From positions 1,612,001 through 1,676,000 of the forward strand of contig OY969923.1 in assembly GCA_963704615.1 (NCBI GenBank): DNA of 64,000 bases, written 5' to 3'. Positions within the stretch are counted from its first letter, which is position 1. Each line of letters begins with the position of its first letter. Source of the stretch: Bog-756 sp963704615 (GTDB taxonomy: Bacteria; Actinomycetota; Acidimicrobiia; Acidimicrobiales; RAAP-2). A model generated the notes under the pieces. It did not search any database. It was given only the letters and a program-made list of their open reading frames with translations, and was not told the DNA's origin. Below are positions 7,798 to 17,234 of this stretch, piece by piece. A program made the position numbers and the translations under genes.

Positions 7798-8841
7798 ATG
7801 GCCGTCGTCACCATGAAGCAGTTGCTGGGCGCGGGCGTCCACTTCGGACACCAGACCCGCCGCTGGAACCCCAAGATGCGCAGGTTCATCCTCGGGGAGC
7901 GCAATGGGATCTACCTGATCGACCTGCGCCAGACGATGAAGGGCATCGAGGAGTCCTACGGATTCATCCGGGACCTGGTGGCCGGCGGTGGCACCATCCT
8001 CTTCGTTGGCACCAAAAAGCAGACCCAGGGCCCGGTGGCCACTTACGCAGACGCCTGTGGGATGCCCTACGTCAATGAGCGTTGGCTCGGGGGCATGCTC
8101 ACCAACTTCCAGACCGTGTCCACCCGGGTGAAACGGATGAAGGAATTCGAGGCCATGCAGAAGGCCGGCGACTTCGACGCCATGCCGAAGAAGGAGGCCT
8201 TGCGTCACACCCGCGAGCTCGAGAAGCTCCAGCGCAACCTCGGGGGGATCCGAAGCCTCGAGCGTTTGCCCGAGGCCATCTTCGTGATCGACACCAAAAA
8301 AGAGCACATCGCGGTGACCGAGGCCAACAAACTCGGGCTCCCAGTGGTGGCCGTGGTCGACACCAACTGTGATCCCGACGTGATCACCCATGTCATTCCG
8401 GGCAACGACGACGCCATCCGTTCGGGCACACTTTTGTGCCGAGTAGTCGCCGACGCTGTGGTCGAGGGCCGCTTCATCGCCCAACAGCGACCGGCCCCCC
8501 AGCCCGCCACTCCCCCGGCACCGCCTGCCGCGACTCCTGACGCCCCGGCTGCGTCCACGCCGCCCATACCACCGCCGCCCGCGGCCACGTCCGGGCCGCC
8601 CGTCGGGGAAGACAGCGCTTCCGGCCCGAAGGCCGAGGCACCGGTCCCCGCACCCGAGGCCGCTCCGGCACCTGCGGCCCCGGTACCGGCCGCGACAGCT
8701 GCACCGGCAGCGCCGGCCCCCGCACCCGAGGCCGCTCCGGCACCGGCCGCGACAGCTGCACCGGCCGAGCCAGCCACCGCCCCCGAGGCCGCTGCACCGG
8801 CCGAGCCGGCCCCCGCACCCACGCCGACCGAGGAGGCCTAG
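7798..8841 (+). CDS. rpsB: 30S ribosomal protein S2 with long Ala/Pro-rich tail
   Basis: The first about 228 residues are a normal S2: MKQLLGAGVHFGHQTRRWNP at the start, GTILFVGTKKQ, WLGGMLTNFQT, FVIDTKKEHIAVTEA and VDTNCDPDVITHVIPGNDD. S2 is the late-assembling 30S protein that helps recruit S1. AAGGAG precedes the ATG. The unusual part is a tail of about 115 residues made almost only of Ala, Pro, Thr and Glu, with repeated APAPEAAPAPAA-like units. Standard S2 is about 230-260 residues, so this 347-residue form is clearly extended. rpsB and tsf are separated by 2 nt. Confidence 0.95.
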   Translation: MAVVTMKQLLGAGVHFGHQTRRWNPKMRRFILGERNGIYLIDLRQTMKGIEESYGFIRDLVAGGGTILFVGTKKQTQGPVATYADACGMPYVNERWLGGMLTNFQTVSTRVKRMKEFEAMQKAGDFDAMPKKEALRHTRELEKLQRNLGGIRSLERLPEAIFVIDTKKEHIAVTEANKLGLPVVAVVDTNCDPDVITHVIPGNDDAIRSGTLLCRVVADAVVEGRFIAQQRPAPQPATPPAPPAATPDAPAASTPPIPPPPAATSGPPVGEDSASGPKAEAPVPAPEAAPAPAAPVPAATAAPAAPAPAPEAAPAPAATAAPAEPATAPEAAAPAEPAPAPTPTEEA

Positions 8842-8843
8842 GG

Positions 8844-9638
8844 ATGCCTACCTATTCTGCCAAGGACGTCCAGAGGCTCCGGCAGCTCACCGGGGTCGGC
8901 ATGCTCGACGCCAAGCGCGCCCTCGAGGAAAACGACGGGGACATGGACACCTCCATCACCTGGCTGCGGGAACAGGGTCTGGCCAGCTCGGCCAAGCGGG
9001 CCGATCGTGAGGCCACCGAGGGAGCCGTCGCGGTCGGCCGCTCGGACAACGTGGCCTCGATCGTGCAGCTGCGGTCGGAGACCGATTTCGTGGCCAAGTC
9101 GGACGAGTTCGTCGCCCTGGTCACCTCGATGGCCGACCGGGTGGCGGCCAAAGGGGAGGGCGCCATCGACGAGCTCACCGACCAACTCGAACGGTTGAAG
9201 CTGACCTTGAAGGAGAACATCTCCGTCGGCCAGGTCGTCCGCATCACCGCCCCACCGGGAGGGGTGGTCGATTCCTACCTTCACCTTCAGGCCGGTCGCG
9301 GCGTGAACGCGGTGGTGGTTGCGCTCGAGAGCGGGAGCCAAGAGCTGGCCCACGACATCGCCGCCCACATCGCCTTCGCCCGGCCGAGCTACATCTCGCG
9401 GGAGGAGGTCCCGGAGAGCGAGGTGGCCGCCGAGCGAGAGACGGTGGAGAAGATCGCCCGCAAAGAGGGAAAGCCCGAGGCCGCCCTCGGAAAGATCGTG
9501 GAGGGCCGGCTGGGCGGCTGGTACAAGGAGCGGGTTCTCCTCGATCAGCCATTCGTGAAGGATGAGAAACAGACCATCGCCAAGCTTCTGGGGACGGCCA
9601 CGGTGACGGCATTCGCCCAGGTCGTCGTCGGGGGCTGA
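8844..9638 (+). CDS. tsf: Elongation factor Ts
   Basis: A 264-residue EF-Ts, the guanine nucleotide exchange factor for EF-Tu. The N-terminal UBA-like domain begins YSAKDVQRLRQLTGVGMLDAK. The conserved RSETDFVAKSDEF motif, which contacts the EF-Tu G domain, is present. The dimerisation-domain residues HIAFARPSYISREEVP and the C-terminal LLDQPFVKDEKQTIAKLL also match the family. It sits 2 nt after rpsB and just before pyrH. Confidence 0.96.
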   Translation: MPTYSAKDVQRLRQLTGVGMLDAKRALEENDGDMDTSITWLREQGLASSAKRADREATEGAVAVGRSDNVASIVQLRSETDFVAKSDEFVALVTSMADRVAAKGEGAIDELTDQLERLKLTLKENISVGQVVRITAPPGGVVDSYLHLQAGRGVNAVVVALESGSQELAHDIAAHIAFARPSYISREEVPESEVAAERETVEKIARKEGKPEAALGKIVEGRLGGWYKERVLLDQPFVKDEKQTIAKLLGTATVTAFAQVVVGG

Positions 9639-9645
9639 GGCGACA

Positions 9646-10365
9646 GTGGGCCAGCGCCGACGCATCGTCCTGAAGATGTCGGGGGAGGCCTTGGCCTCGT
9701 CCGCGTCGGACGAGACCATCGATGCCCCGGTGGTGGAGCGGTTGGCCCTCGAGATCGCCCAGACCCGGGCCGCCTTCGACATCGAGCTGGCGGTGATGGT
9801 CGGCGGTGGCAACATCTGGCGAGGGACCACCGGCGCCGGAGCCGGCATGGACAGGGCCACCTCGGACACCATGGGGATGCTGGCCACCGTGATCAATGCT
9901 CTTGCCCTGCAGGACGCACTCGAACACCACGACCAGCCCACTCGAGTCCTGTCCGCAGTGCAGATGGCCGAGGTGGCCGAGCCCTACATCCGGCGCCGCG
10001 CCATCCGCCACCTGGAGAAGGGCCGGGTGGTGGTGTTCGCAGCCGGCATGGGCAATCCGTACTTCACCACCGACACCTCTGCCGCCCTGCGGGCTGCCGA
10101 GATCGAGGCTGAGCTGCTCTGCAAGGGGACTCACGGGGGTGTCGACGGTGTCTACTCGGCCGACCCCCGACTCGACCCCACGGCTACCCGCTATGACGAG
10201 ATCTCGTTCATGGAGGTGGTGGCCAAGGACCTGCGGGTGATGGACCTGACCGCGATCACCTTCTGCATGGACAACGGGCTGCCCATCCGGGTGTTCGACC
10301 TGATGGAGCCGGGCAATATCCACAAGGCGCTCGGGGGCGACCCCATCGGCACCCTCATCCGATGA
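9646..10365 (+). CDS. pyrH: Uridylate kinase
   Basis: A 239-residue UMP kinase of the amino-acid-kinase superfamily; it phosphorylates UMP to UDP in the cytoplasm as a hexamer. Visible motifs are KMSGEAL near the N-terminus, VGGGNIWRG, MDRATSDTMGMLATVINALALQ split by the helix, and GNPYFTTDTSAALRA. The GTG start at 9646 is 7 nt after tsf. The position between tsf and frr is conserved across bacteria. Confidence 0.96.
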   Translation: MGQRRRIVLKMSGEALASSASDETIDAPVVERLALEIAQTRAAFDIELAVMVGGGNIWRGTTGAGAGMDRATSDTMGMLATVINALALQDALEHHDQPTRVLSAVQMAEVAEPYIRRRAIRHLEKGRVVVFAAGMGNPYFTTDTSAALRAAEIEAELLCKGTHGGVDGVYSADPRLDPTATRYDEISFMEVVAKDLRVMDLTAITFCMDNGLPIRVFDLMEPGNIHKALGGDPIGTLIR

Positions 10366-10411
10366 ATTCCCAGGTGGCACGTTCGCCTGGGTGGCGGCGA
10401 ACCCCGCTGGC

Positions 10412-10417
10412 TACGCT
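10412..10417 (+). promoter_or_regulatory. Possible -10 element TACGCT upstream of frr, leaderless layout
   Basis: TACGCT ends 9 nt before the frr ATG at 10427, and there is no Shine-Dalgarno sequence between them. This suggests frr has its own promoter and a leaderless or very short 5' end. Confidence 0.4.
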
Positions 10418-10426
10418 GGTCGGCTA

Positions 10427-10996
10427 ATGGATGACGATCTGGTTGCACTCGTTGTCTCTGAGGCGCGGGACAGCATGGCCAAGGCGGTCGACCACACCCA
10501 GGCCGAGTTCGGGTCTGTCCGCACCGGTCGCGCCACTCCGGCCCTGGTCGAGCATCTGAGGGTCGACTACTACGGTTCCGAGACCGAGCTTCGCCAGTTG
10601 GCCGGGTTCAGCGTGCCCGAGGCCAGGCTGTTGGTCGTGTCGCCCTACGACAAGGGCTCGCTGCCGGCCATCGAGAAGGCCCTGCAGGGGTCCGACCTTG
10701 GCATCACCCCCTCCAATGATGGGACAGTGATCCGGCTCTCCTTTCCGGTGCCCACCGAGCAGCGTCGCAAGGAACTGGTGAAGGTGGTGAAGCAGAAGGC
10801 GGAGGACGGGCGGGTCACGGTGCGGAACGCCCGTCGGTCGGCCCGTCACGAGCTCGACACCATGCAGAAGGACGGGGACCTGTCCAGCGACGAGCTCGAC
10901 CGGCTCGAGAAGGACCTCGACAAGATCACCCACGATCAGGTTGCCGCCATCGACAAATTGCTGGCCCACAAGGAGCAGGAGCTCCTCGAGATCTGA
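10427..10996 (+). CDS. frr: Ribosome recycling factor
   Basis: A 189-residue RRF, which splits the post-termination ribosome with EF-G. I chose the ATG at 10427 (MDDDLVALVV) over the GTG at 10391 because family members begin close to this point. Conserved parts include FGSVRTGRATPALVEHLRVDYYGS, given here in two pieces as FGSVRTGRATPALVE and HLRVDYYGS. Others are ISPYDK-like VSPYDKGSL, VIRLSFPVPTEQRRKELVK and the C-terminal LEKDLDKITHDQVAAIDKLL. It lies 61 nt after pyrH. Confidence 0.95.
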   Translation: MDDDLVALVVSEARDSMAKAVDHTQAEFGSVRTGRATPALVEHLRVDYYGSETELRQLAGFSVPEARLLVVSPYDKGSLPAIEKALQGSDLGITPSNDGTVIRLSFPVPTEQRRKELVKVVKQKAEDGRVTVRNARRSARHELDTMQKDGDLSSDELDRLEKDLDKITHDQVAAIDKLLAHKEQELLEI

Positions 10997-11040
10997 CACA
11001 TGACCGGCGCTTGGCACCGGTCGACAGGAGGACACACTGA

Positions 11041-13263
11041 GTGGACGACGCCCCTGACCGGCGAGATGACGAGGTGACCCGCACGGACGTCCCCCCGTCG
11101 CGCCGCGAGTCGACCGGTCCGCCGACCGATCGAGTCCGCATCGTCGGCGCCGAGCCCGCCGGTGAGGCCACATCGGTGATACCGGTGGTCTCCAGGCAGG
11201 AGCACGTGGAGGACGTCGAGCGGGATCCGGAGGCCCGGCCGGCCCCGGCCAACGCTCTGTTCGGCGATGAAGACGACGGTTTCGGCCAGCCGTCGGTCCG
11301 GCTCACCGGCGAGCCCGGGGACGCCGGGGCCACCGTCGATCCGGTCAGCCCCGGCCAGACCGTGGCACCCAGCGGCACACCGGCGCCGACCGAGTTGCCG
11401 CACTGGACCGAGCCTCCGACCGGCCAGGTCCCGGCCGTGCTGGCCCGTGACCCGGGCGACGAGGATGGCGCTTCGACCATCGGCGCGCCGTCGTGGCGCG
11501 AAGAGGACGCCGACTGGGTCGCCCACGACGAAGAGTTCGAACCCGCCATGTTCGGCGAGGACGCGGTGGCGCTGGGCTCGCTGGACGAGTCGAACAGCAC
11601 CGATGTCGAACGTCGGCCCTGGGAGTTCGATCTCGAGACGACGTCGCAACCGACATCGGGATCCGTACCCCGAACCGGGGGAGAGGCCGGCGAGGGGGGA
11701 CACGGATCGACCATCGAGCCGATCACCGAACCGGTCGAGATCGTGGCACCCCTGGCCGGCGAAGCCGACGAATTCTTCGAGGTGGGAGTGGCGCCGCGAG
11801 AGGAGCTCTTCGCCTCCCGTCCTCCGATCGGCCGGGACAGCTCGGGCGCCGAAGAGTGGAGTGGGGGAGAGGCGGCCGGAGCTGAGCGGCGGGTCGACCG
11901 CGCCGAATCGGTCGAGCCTTCGACCGGAGCGCCGACGGAACGCCCGGCCGACGAGGAGCTCTATCCGACGGAGAAGCCCCTGCCCACCGGTTCGGCCCGG
12001 GTGGGGCGGGCCCGGCGGAGCGGACTGCTTCCGGCCCGCATGCGGGCCAAGCGCCCCGAGGACGCCGACGTCCCCACCGACGCGCCTCTGGCCGCCGAGC
12101 CCCCCGGGGCATCGGTGACCGACGTGCCCGGAGCAGGCCGCAAGCGCCGAGGTGTGGCCGGACTGGCCGCCGCCGACCGCACCGCGGACCGGGATGCGGC
12201 GCTGATCGAAGAGGACATCATCATCGTCGAGCCCGACGTCGGCGACGGCGTCGACATCGTGGCCACCGCCGCGGTGGCCGCCGGGGTCCCCCCCCGCCGG
12301 CCCAAACGACGCACATTGGCGGATCGGGGGGCGCCTCGCAGTGCCGGACCCGATGGCGAAGCCCCAACCGGAGGAGGCCCCCCGTCGCCCCGACGCGGGC
12401 ACTCGATCACCGAGCCGAGGCGATCGACCCGGGGTGTCCACGAGGGTGGCAGCTCGATCGGGCTCCGGGTGGGCACCGGCCTGGCCGTGGCCGTGGTGGC
12501 CCTGGCCGCGTTCAAGCTGGGCACGGTCACCTCCCTGGTCCTGTGCCTGATCGTGGTCACCTTCGCCGCCGGCGAGTGCTTCAGCGTCCTCCGGCGGGCG
12601 GGTTACCACCCGGCCACCCTCCTCGGCCTGGTCGGGACCCTCTCGCTCATGATCGGGGCCTACACCAAGGGGGTCGCCGCGGTTCCCCTGGTCCTGGTCA
12701 TGATCACCGCCTTCACCCTCATCTGGTACCTGTGCGGCATCGAGAGTGGATCACCGGTGGCGGGCACCGCGGCCACCATGCTCACCGTCGGCTGGGTGTC
12801 ACTGCTCGGCTCCTATGCCGCCTTGCTTCTGGCGCCGTCGTTGTTCCCGGACCGCCACGGCATCGCCTTCCTCCTCGGAGCCATCATCGCCACCGTGGCC
12901 AACGATGTGGGCGCCCTGGTGGCCGGGGGGTGGATGGGCCGCCACCCGTTGGCCCCGTCGATCAGCCCGAACAAGACGTGGGAGGGTCTGGTCGGGGGCA
13001 CGGTCCTCACCGTGGTGGTGTCGACGGTGGTGGTGGGGGACATCCACCCGTGGACACCGGCCACCGCCGCACTCCTGGGCCTGGTCGTGGCCGTGGTGGC
13101 ACCGATCGGTGACCTGTGCGAATCCCTGCTCAAGCGGGACCTCCGACTCAAGGACATGGGAACACTGCTGCCCGGGCACGGCGGTGTGCTCGACCGGGTC
13201 GACGCGCTGTTGTTCGTCCTTCCCGCCACCTATTACCTGGTCCGTGCCCTGAATATCGGCTGA
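11041..13263 (+). CDS. cdsA: Phosphatidate cytidylyltransferase with a ~470-residue acidic N-terminal extension
   Basis: The C-terminal ~270 residues form a CdsA domain, which makes CDP-diacylglycerol from phosphatidic acid and CTP in the membrane. About eight hydrophobic helices are visible from residue ~471. The CdsA signature is intact: PNKTWEGLVGG, then LLKRDLRLKDMGTLLPGHGG followed by VLDRVDALLF. Before it lies a long polar, acidic, Pro/Gly/Glu-rich region with no recognisable domain and a few basic clusters (KRRGVAG, RRPKRRTL). The GTG start at 11041 follows AGGAGG. Typical CdsA proteins are 260-310 residues, so the total of 740 is exceptional. The reading frame is continuous. Confidence 0.9.
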   Translation: MDDAPDRRDDEVTRTDVPPSRRESTGPPTDRVRIVGAEPAGEATSVIPVVSRQEHVEDVERDPEARPAPANALFGDEDDGFGQPSVRLTGEPGDAGATVDPVSPGQTVAPSGTPAPTELPHWTEPPTGQVPAVLARDPGDEDGASTIGAPSWREEDADWVAHDEEFEPAMFGEDAVALGSLDESNSTDVERRPWEFDLETTSQPTSGSVPRTGGEAGEGGHGSTIEPITEPVEIVAPLAGEADEFFEVGVAPREELFASRPPIGRDSSGAEEWSGGEAAGAERRVDRAESVEPSTGAPTERPADEELYPTEKPLPTGSARVGRARRSGLLPARMRAKRPEDADVPTDAPLAAEPPGASVTDVPGAGRKRRGVAGLAAADRTADRDAALIEEDIIIVEPDVGDGVDIVATAAVAAGVPPRRPKRRTLADRGAPRSAGPDGEAPTGGGPPSPRRGHSITEPRRSTRGVHEGGSSIGLRVGTGLAVAVVALAAFKLGTVTSLVLCLIVVTFAAGECFSVLRRAGYHPATLLGLVGTLSLMIGAYTKGVAAVPLVLVMITAFTLIWYLCGIESGSPVAGTAATMLTVGWVSLLGSYAALLLAPSLFPDRHGIAFLLGAIIATVANDVGALVAGGWMGRHPLAPSISPNKTWEGLVGGTVLTVVVSTVVVGDIHPWTPATAALLGLVVAVVAPIGDLCESLLKRDLRLKDMGTLLPGHGGVLDRVDALLFVLPATYYLVRALNIG

Positions 13264-13265
13264 AC

Positions 13266-14543
13266 ATGGGGCAGGCTAGGGAAATGGCCACCCCGACCAC
13301 GCCTACAGCCGCGGCACAGGGCGGGAGACAGCCGGAATCCGCCGGCGGCGGCCCGGTGACGGTCAGCCTGGTCGGATCGACCGGCTCTATCGGGACCCAA
13401 GCCCTCGATGTGGTCGAAGGCTGCCCGGACCGGTTCACGGTGGTGGCGCTCGGGGCCAACCGGTCGGTGGAGGCCCTGGTCGCCCAGGCCCGCCGACTGC
13501 ACCCTGAGGTGGTGGCCATCGGGGATCCGACGCTGGCCCCCGAGCTGGCCCGCCAGGTGCCGTCCGGTGTCGAGGTGGTGGCGGGCACCGACGGACTGGC
13601 CTCCATCGCCACGGTGGCCGACGTGGCCGTCAACGGGATCGTCGGCTTCGCCGGTCTGATGGTGACCCTGGCCGCTCTGGAGGCCGGGCGCCGGCTGGCG
13701 CTGGCCAACAAGGAATCGATCATCGCCGGGGCACCGGTGGTCCAGAGGGCACGGCAGACCCCCGGGGCCGAGATCATCCCCGTCGACTCCGAGCACTGTG
13801 CCGTGCACCAGTGCCTGCGTGCCGGCCACCGGTCCGATGTGTGTCGGCTCCTTTTGACCGCGTCGGGCGGCCCGTTCCGGGGCCGCACCCGTGACGAGCT
13901 GGCCACCGTCGGTCTGGCCGAGGCCTTGTGCCACCCCACATGGTCGATGGGTCCCAAGATCACGGTGGACTCGTCCACACTGATGAACAAGGGGCTCGAG
14001 GTGATCGAGGCCCACGAGTTGTTCGGCATTCCCTACGACGCCATCGAGGTGCTGGTCCACCCCCAGTCGATCGTCCACTCGATGGTCGAGTTCGCCGACG
14101 GGGCGGTGGTGGCCCAGCTGTCCATGCCCGACATGCGACTGCCCATCGGGTATGCCCTCGCCTACCCGGAACGTCTGCCCGTCCCGTTCGGTTCCATCGA
14201 CTGGTCCCAGCTGTCGACGCTCGAGTTCGAGCCGCCGGATCGCACCCTGTTCCCGTGCCTCGACATCGCCTACGGTGCCGGACGGACCGCCGACCTGGCC
14301 CCCGCCTGGCTCAGCGCGGCCAACGAGGTGGCGGTGGCCGCCTTTCTGGCCGGACGCATCCCGTGGAGCGCCATCGCCGGGGTGGTGGAAGGCACCCTGG
14401 ACCGCTACGACGCCCCAACCCCGTCGGGACCGACCCGGGGCGATGACCGACCGACCCGCACCGTCGAGGACGTTCTCGCCGCCGACGCCGCCGCCCGGCG
14501 GGTGGCCGAGACCGTGGTCACCGGACGCGAGGCGGCCGCGTGA
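13266..14543 (+). CDS. dxr: 1-deoxy-D-xylulose 5-phosphate reductoisomerase
   Basis: A 425-residue DXR, which converts DXP to MEP using NADPH in isoprenoid synthesis. The nucleotide-binding GSTGSIGTQALDVV, LANKESIIAGAPVV, PVDSEHCAVHQCL (metal-ligand region), TASGGPFRGR and KITVDSSTLMNKGLEVIEAH are all present. The start is either ATG 13266, 2 nt after cdsA, or ATG 13284; the first 30 residues are nonconserved. It is followed by an overlapping M50 protease gene and then ispG, so two MEP-pathway genes lie together. Confidence 0.95.
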   Translation: MGQAREMATPTTPTAAAQGGRQPESAGGGPVTVSLVGSTGSIGTQALDVVEGCPDRFTVVALGANRSVEALVAQARRLHPEVVAIGDPTLAPELARQVPSGVEVVAGTDGLASIATVADVAVNGIVGFAGLMVTLAALEAGRRLALANKESIIAGAPVVQRARQTPGAEIIPVDSEHCAVHQCLRAGHRSDVCRLLLTASGGPFRGRTRDELATVGLAEALCHPTWSMGPKITVDSSTLMNKGLEVIEAHELFGIPYDAIEVLVHPQSIVHSMVEFADGAVVAQLSMPDMRLPIGYALAYPERLPVPFGSIDWSQLSTLEFEPPDRTLFPCLDIAYGAGRTADLAPAWLSAANEVAVAAFLAGRIPWSAIAGVVEGTLDRYDAPTPSGPTRGDDRPTRTVEDVLAADAAARRVAETVVTGREAAA

Positions 14544-15859
14544 GCGCCACCGACACGCTGTCCCCGGCTTCGACCCCGGTCGGCCCGGCGCCTCCCGAGC
14601 CCGTCGCCCGGCCGGAGAAGTCCCCCCGGCGCTTGGCCGCCGAGTTGATCGCCGCCTTGGCCGCCATCGTGGCCCTGAGCGTGGCCACCGGGCACGCCTA
14701 CCTGCTGCTGGTCATCGTCTGCATCATCGTCATCGTGATGGTGCACGAGCTCGGCCACTTTCTGGCGGCCAAGCACGGCGGGATGAAGGTCACCGAGTAC
14801 TTCGTCGGCTTCGGCCCGCGCCTGTGGTCGTTCCGGCGGGGGGAGACCGAGTACGGGATCAAGGCGCTCCCTCTCGGCGGGTACGTGAAGATCCCGGGGA
14901 TGACCAATCTGGAGGAGGTGGATCCCGCCGACGAGCCCCGCGTCTACCGCGACAAGCCGTTCCATGCCCGACTTCTGGTGGCGGTGGCCGGCTCGGCCAT
15001 GCACTTCCTGATGGCCTTCGTTCTCCTGGTTGCTCTGGTGACCCTGGTCGGCGTGCCCAACAACAACCAGGTGCAGATCCAGGGCGTCACCGCCCTGAAC
15101 GGCAAGCCCGGCCCCGCCGCCGCCGGCGGGATCCGGTCCGGGGACGTCGTGGTCTCGGTGGACGGCAAGCCCATCCGCGGCAGTACGCAGACGCTCACCT
15201 CGGTTATCGAGTCCCATCCCGGCGTTCCGGTCACCGTCGTGGTGGACCGGGGTGGCCGGCGCAAGACGTTGACTGTCACCCCGGTCAACGGGCGCACCCA
15301 TCACGAGTCGGGCGCGTCGGTGCCGAAGGGATCAGCACCCTACGGGATCATCGGGGTGAGCCTCGGAGCACCGACCCAGCAGGTCTCGCCCCTCGATTCC
15401 CTGGGCTCCGCCGGTGCCAATCTTGGGCACCTGATGTGGGCCTCGGTCGTGGGTGTCGGCCACCTCTTCTCGCCGGGCGAGGTCTCCCACCAGTTGGACC
15501 AGGTGACCAGTGCCAAGGCGGCCAGCACGGCGGCAGCCAACGGCACCCGGGTGACCTCCATCGTGGGAGTCGTGCAGGTGGCGACCCAAGCGGCTCAGAA
15601 CGGCATTGGCAATTTGCTCTACATCCTCATCGTCATCAACGTGTTCTTCGGGATCTTCAACCTCTTCCCTATGCTCCCGCTCGACGGAGGCCACGTGGCC
15701 ATTGCCGTCTACGAGAAGATCCGCACCGGTCGCCGCAAGGTGATGTACCACGCCGACGTGGCCAAGCTGTTGCCGTTCGCCTGGTTGATGATGTTGATCC
15801 TCGGGATCATCATCCTGCCTGCGCTGCTGACCGACATCCTGCACCCAGTCACCGGCTGA
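14540..15859 (+). CDS. rseP: Site-2 membrane metalloprotease, RseP/Rip1 type
   Basis: A 439-residue intramembrane zinc protease of family M50. The zinc motif VHELGHFLAAKH lies in the second hydrophobic segment. A PDZ domain spans about residues 175-250 (GIRSGDVVVSVDGKPI), and the C-terminal NLFPMLPLDGGH supplies the third zinc ligand, Asp. The GTG start overlaps the dxr stop (GTGA). Members cleave anti-sigma factors within the membrane, as Rip1 does in mycobacteria. The dxr-rseP-ispG order is widely conserved in actinobacteria. Confidence 0.93.
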   Translation: MSATDTLSPASTPVGPAPPEPVARPEKSPRRLAAELIAALAAIVALSVATGHAYLLLVIVCIIVIVMVHELGHFLAAKHGGMKVTEYFVGFGPRLWSFRRGETEYGIKALPLGGYVKIPGMTNLEEVDPADEPRVYRDKPFHARLLVAVAGSAMHFLMAFVLLVALVTLVGVPNNNQVQIQGVTALNGKPGPAAAGGIRSGDVVVSVDGKPIRGSTQTLTSVIESHPGVPVTVVVDRGGRRKTLTVTPVNGRTHHESGASVPKGSAPYGIIGVSLGAPTQQVSPLDSLGSAGANLGHLMWASVVGVGHLFSPGEVSHQLDQVTSAKAASTAAANGTRVTSIVGVVQVATQAAQNGIGNLLYILIVINVFFGIFNLFPMLPLDGGHVAIAVYEKIRTGRRKVMYHADVAKLLPFAWLMMLILGIIILPALLTDILHPVTG

Positions 15860-15892
15860 TCCCTCCGGAGCCCCGGCTGGGTTCGTCGGCCC

Positions 15893-15898
15893 TAGCAT
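15893..15898 (+). promoter_or_regulatory. Possible -10 element TAGCAT upstream of ispG, leaderless layout
   Basis: TAGCAT is separated by exactly 6 nt (GGGGCC) from the ispG ATG at 15905. No ribosome binding site fits between them. Confidence 0.42.
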
Positions 15899-15904
15899 GG
15901 GGCC

Positions 15905-17149
15905 ATGGGAGCAACGGCCTGGACCACCACCGAGCGTCGCCCCACCCGGCAGATCCGGGTCGGTGAGGTGGCCGTGGGCGACGATGCCCCAGTCTCCGTC
16001 CAGTCGATGACCACCACCAAGACGGCGGACGCCGAGGCCACCCTGTCCCAGATCTACGCCCTGGCCGCGGCGGGCGCAGACATCGTGCGGTGCACCTGTA
16101 ACGAAGAGGCAGCGGCCGAGGGCCTGGCCCGGATCGTCCCCCGCTCGCCGGTTCCGATCATCGCCGACATCCACTTTCATCACGAGATGGCCCTGGCCGC
16201 TTTGGAGGCCGGTGTCCAGGGCCTCCGGCTCAACCCGGGCAATCTCCGCAAGGCGGTCGAGATCAAACAGGTCGCGACCGAGGCCAAGGACCGGGGCGTC
16301 CCCATACGCATCGGGGTGAACGCCGGCTCCCTCCACCCCGATCTCTACAAGCGCTTCGGCGGTGCCACCCCCGAGGCCCTGGTCGAGTCGGCCCGCATGG
16401 AGCTGGCCTACTTCGCCGAGGTGGGGTTTGACGACGTCAAGATCTCGGTGAAGGCCTCGTCGGTCCCCCTCATGATCGAGTCCTACCGACTGGCCTCGGC
16501 GACCTTCGATCATCCCCTGCACCTCGGGGTGACCGAGGCCGGCCCGCCTCCAGCCGGGTTGCTCAAGGGGACCGCGGGCATCGCCACCCTTCTGGCCGAA
16601 GGGATCGGCGACACCATCCGCTACTCGCTGACCGCCGACCCGGTCGAGGAGGCCCGCGCCGGCCGGCAACTTCTCGAAGCCTTGGGTCTGCGGGAGCGCA
16701 AGGGCCTCGATCTGATCGCCTGCCCGAGTTGCGGGAGGGCGGAGATCGACGTGATCGCGGTGGCCAAGGCCGCCCAGCACGCCCTGGAGGAACGCGCCCT
16801 TCCCATCCAGGTGGCGGTCATGGGCTGCGTCGTCAACGGACCGGGCGAAGCCCGCGAGGCGGACCTCGGGATCGCCGCCGGCCGCAAACGCGGCCATCTG
16901 TTCATCAAGGGGAAGATCGTCCGGGTCGTGCCCGAGGACGAGATGGTCGACGCTCTGGTGGCCGAGGCCGAGAAGCTGGTGTCCGAGGGCGTCGAGGCCA
17001 GGCTGGCCGCCGCCGACTCGGGTGCCGAGGCCGAAGCCGAGGCCGACCGCAGGGCTCTGCTCGACGCCAAGGGCGACGACGCCAACGCCTCGGAGTCCAA
17101 GGTAGAGCTCATCCGCAAGAAGTACGGCGCCCCCACCGACGACAACTGA
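15905..17149 (+). CDS. ispG: 4-hydroxy-3-methylbut-2-enyl-diphosphate synthase (flavodoxin/ferredoxin)
   Basis: A 414-residue IspG, the iron-sulfur enzyme that reduces MEcPP to HMBPP in the MEP pathway. The TIM-barrel part has VSVQSMTTTKTADAEAT, GADIVRCTC, PIIADIHFH and GLRLNPGN. The 4Fe-4S cysteines are in CPSCGRAEID and MGCVVNGPGEAREAD. The last ~45 residues form an Ala/Glu-rich tail beyond the usual end. It is the short bacterial form without the middle insert seen in plant and chlamydial enzymes. Confidence 0.95.
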   Translation: MGATAWTTTERRPTRQIRVGEVAVGDDAPVSVQSMTTTKTADAEATLSQIYALAAAGADIVRCTCNEEAAAEGLARIVPRSPVPIIADIHFHHEMALAALEAGVQGLRLNPGNLRKAVEIKQVATEAKDRGVPIRIGVNAGSLHPDLYKRFGGATPEALVESARMELAYFAEVGFDDVKISVKASSVPLMIESYRLASATFDHPLHLGVTEAGPPPAGLLKGTAGIATLLAEGIGDTIRYSLTADPVEEARAGRQLLEALGLRERKGLDLIACPSCGRAEIDVIAVAKAAQHALEERALPIQVAVMGCVVNGPGEAREADLGIAAGRKRGHLFIKGKIVRVVPEDEMVDALVAEAEKLVSEGVEARLAAADSGAEAEAEADRRALLDAKGDDANASESKVELIRKKYGAPTDDN

Positions 17150-17234
17150 GTCCTCGTCCGCATCACCGGTGGCGGGCCCGCTCGGGAACCAGCGCCGGCG
17201 TGTTCGTCCCCCCGGACCGCGACACCATCGTTGG

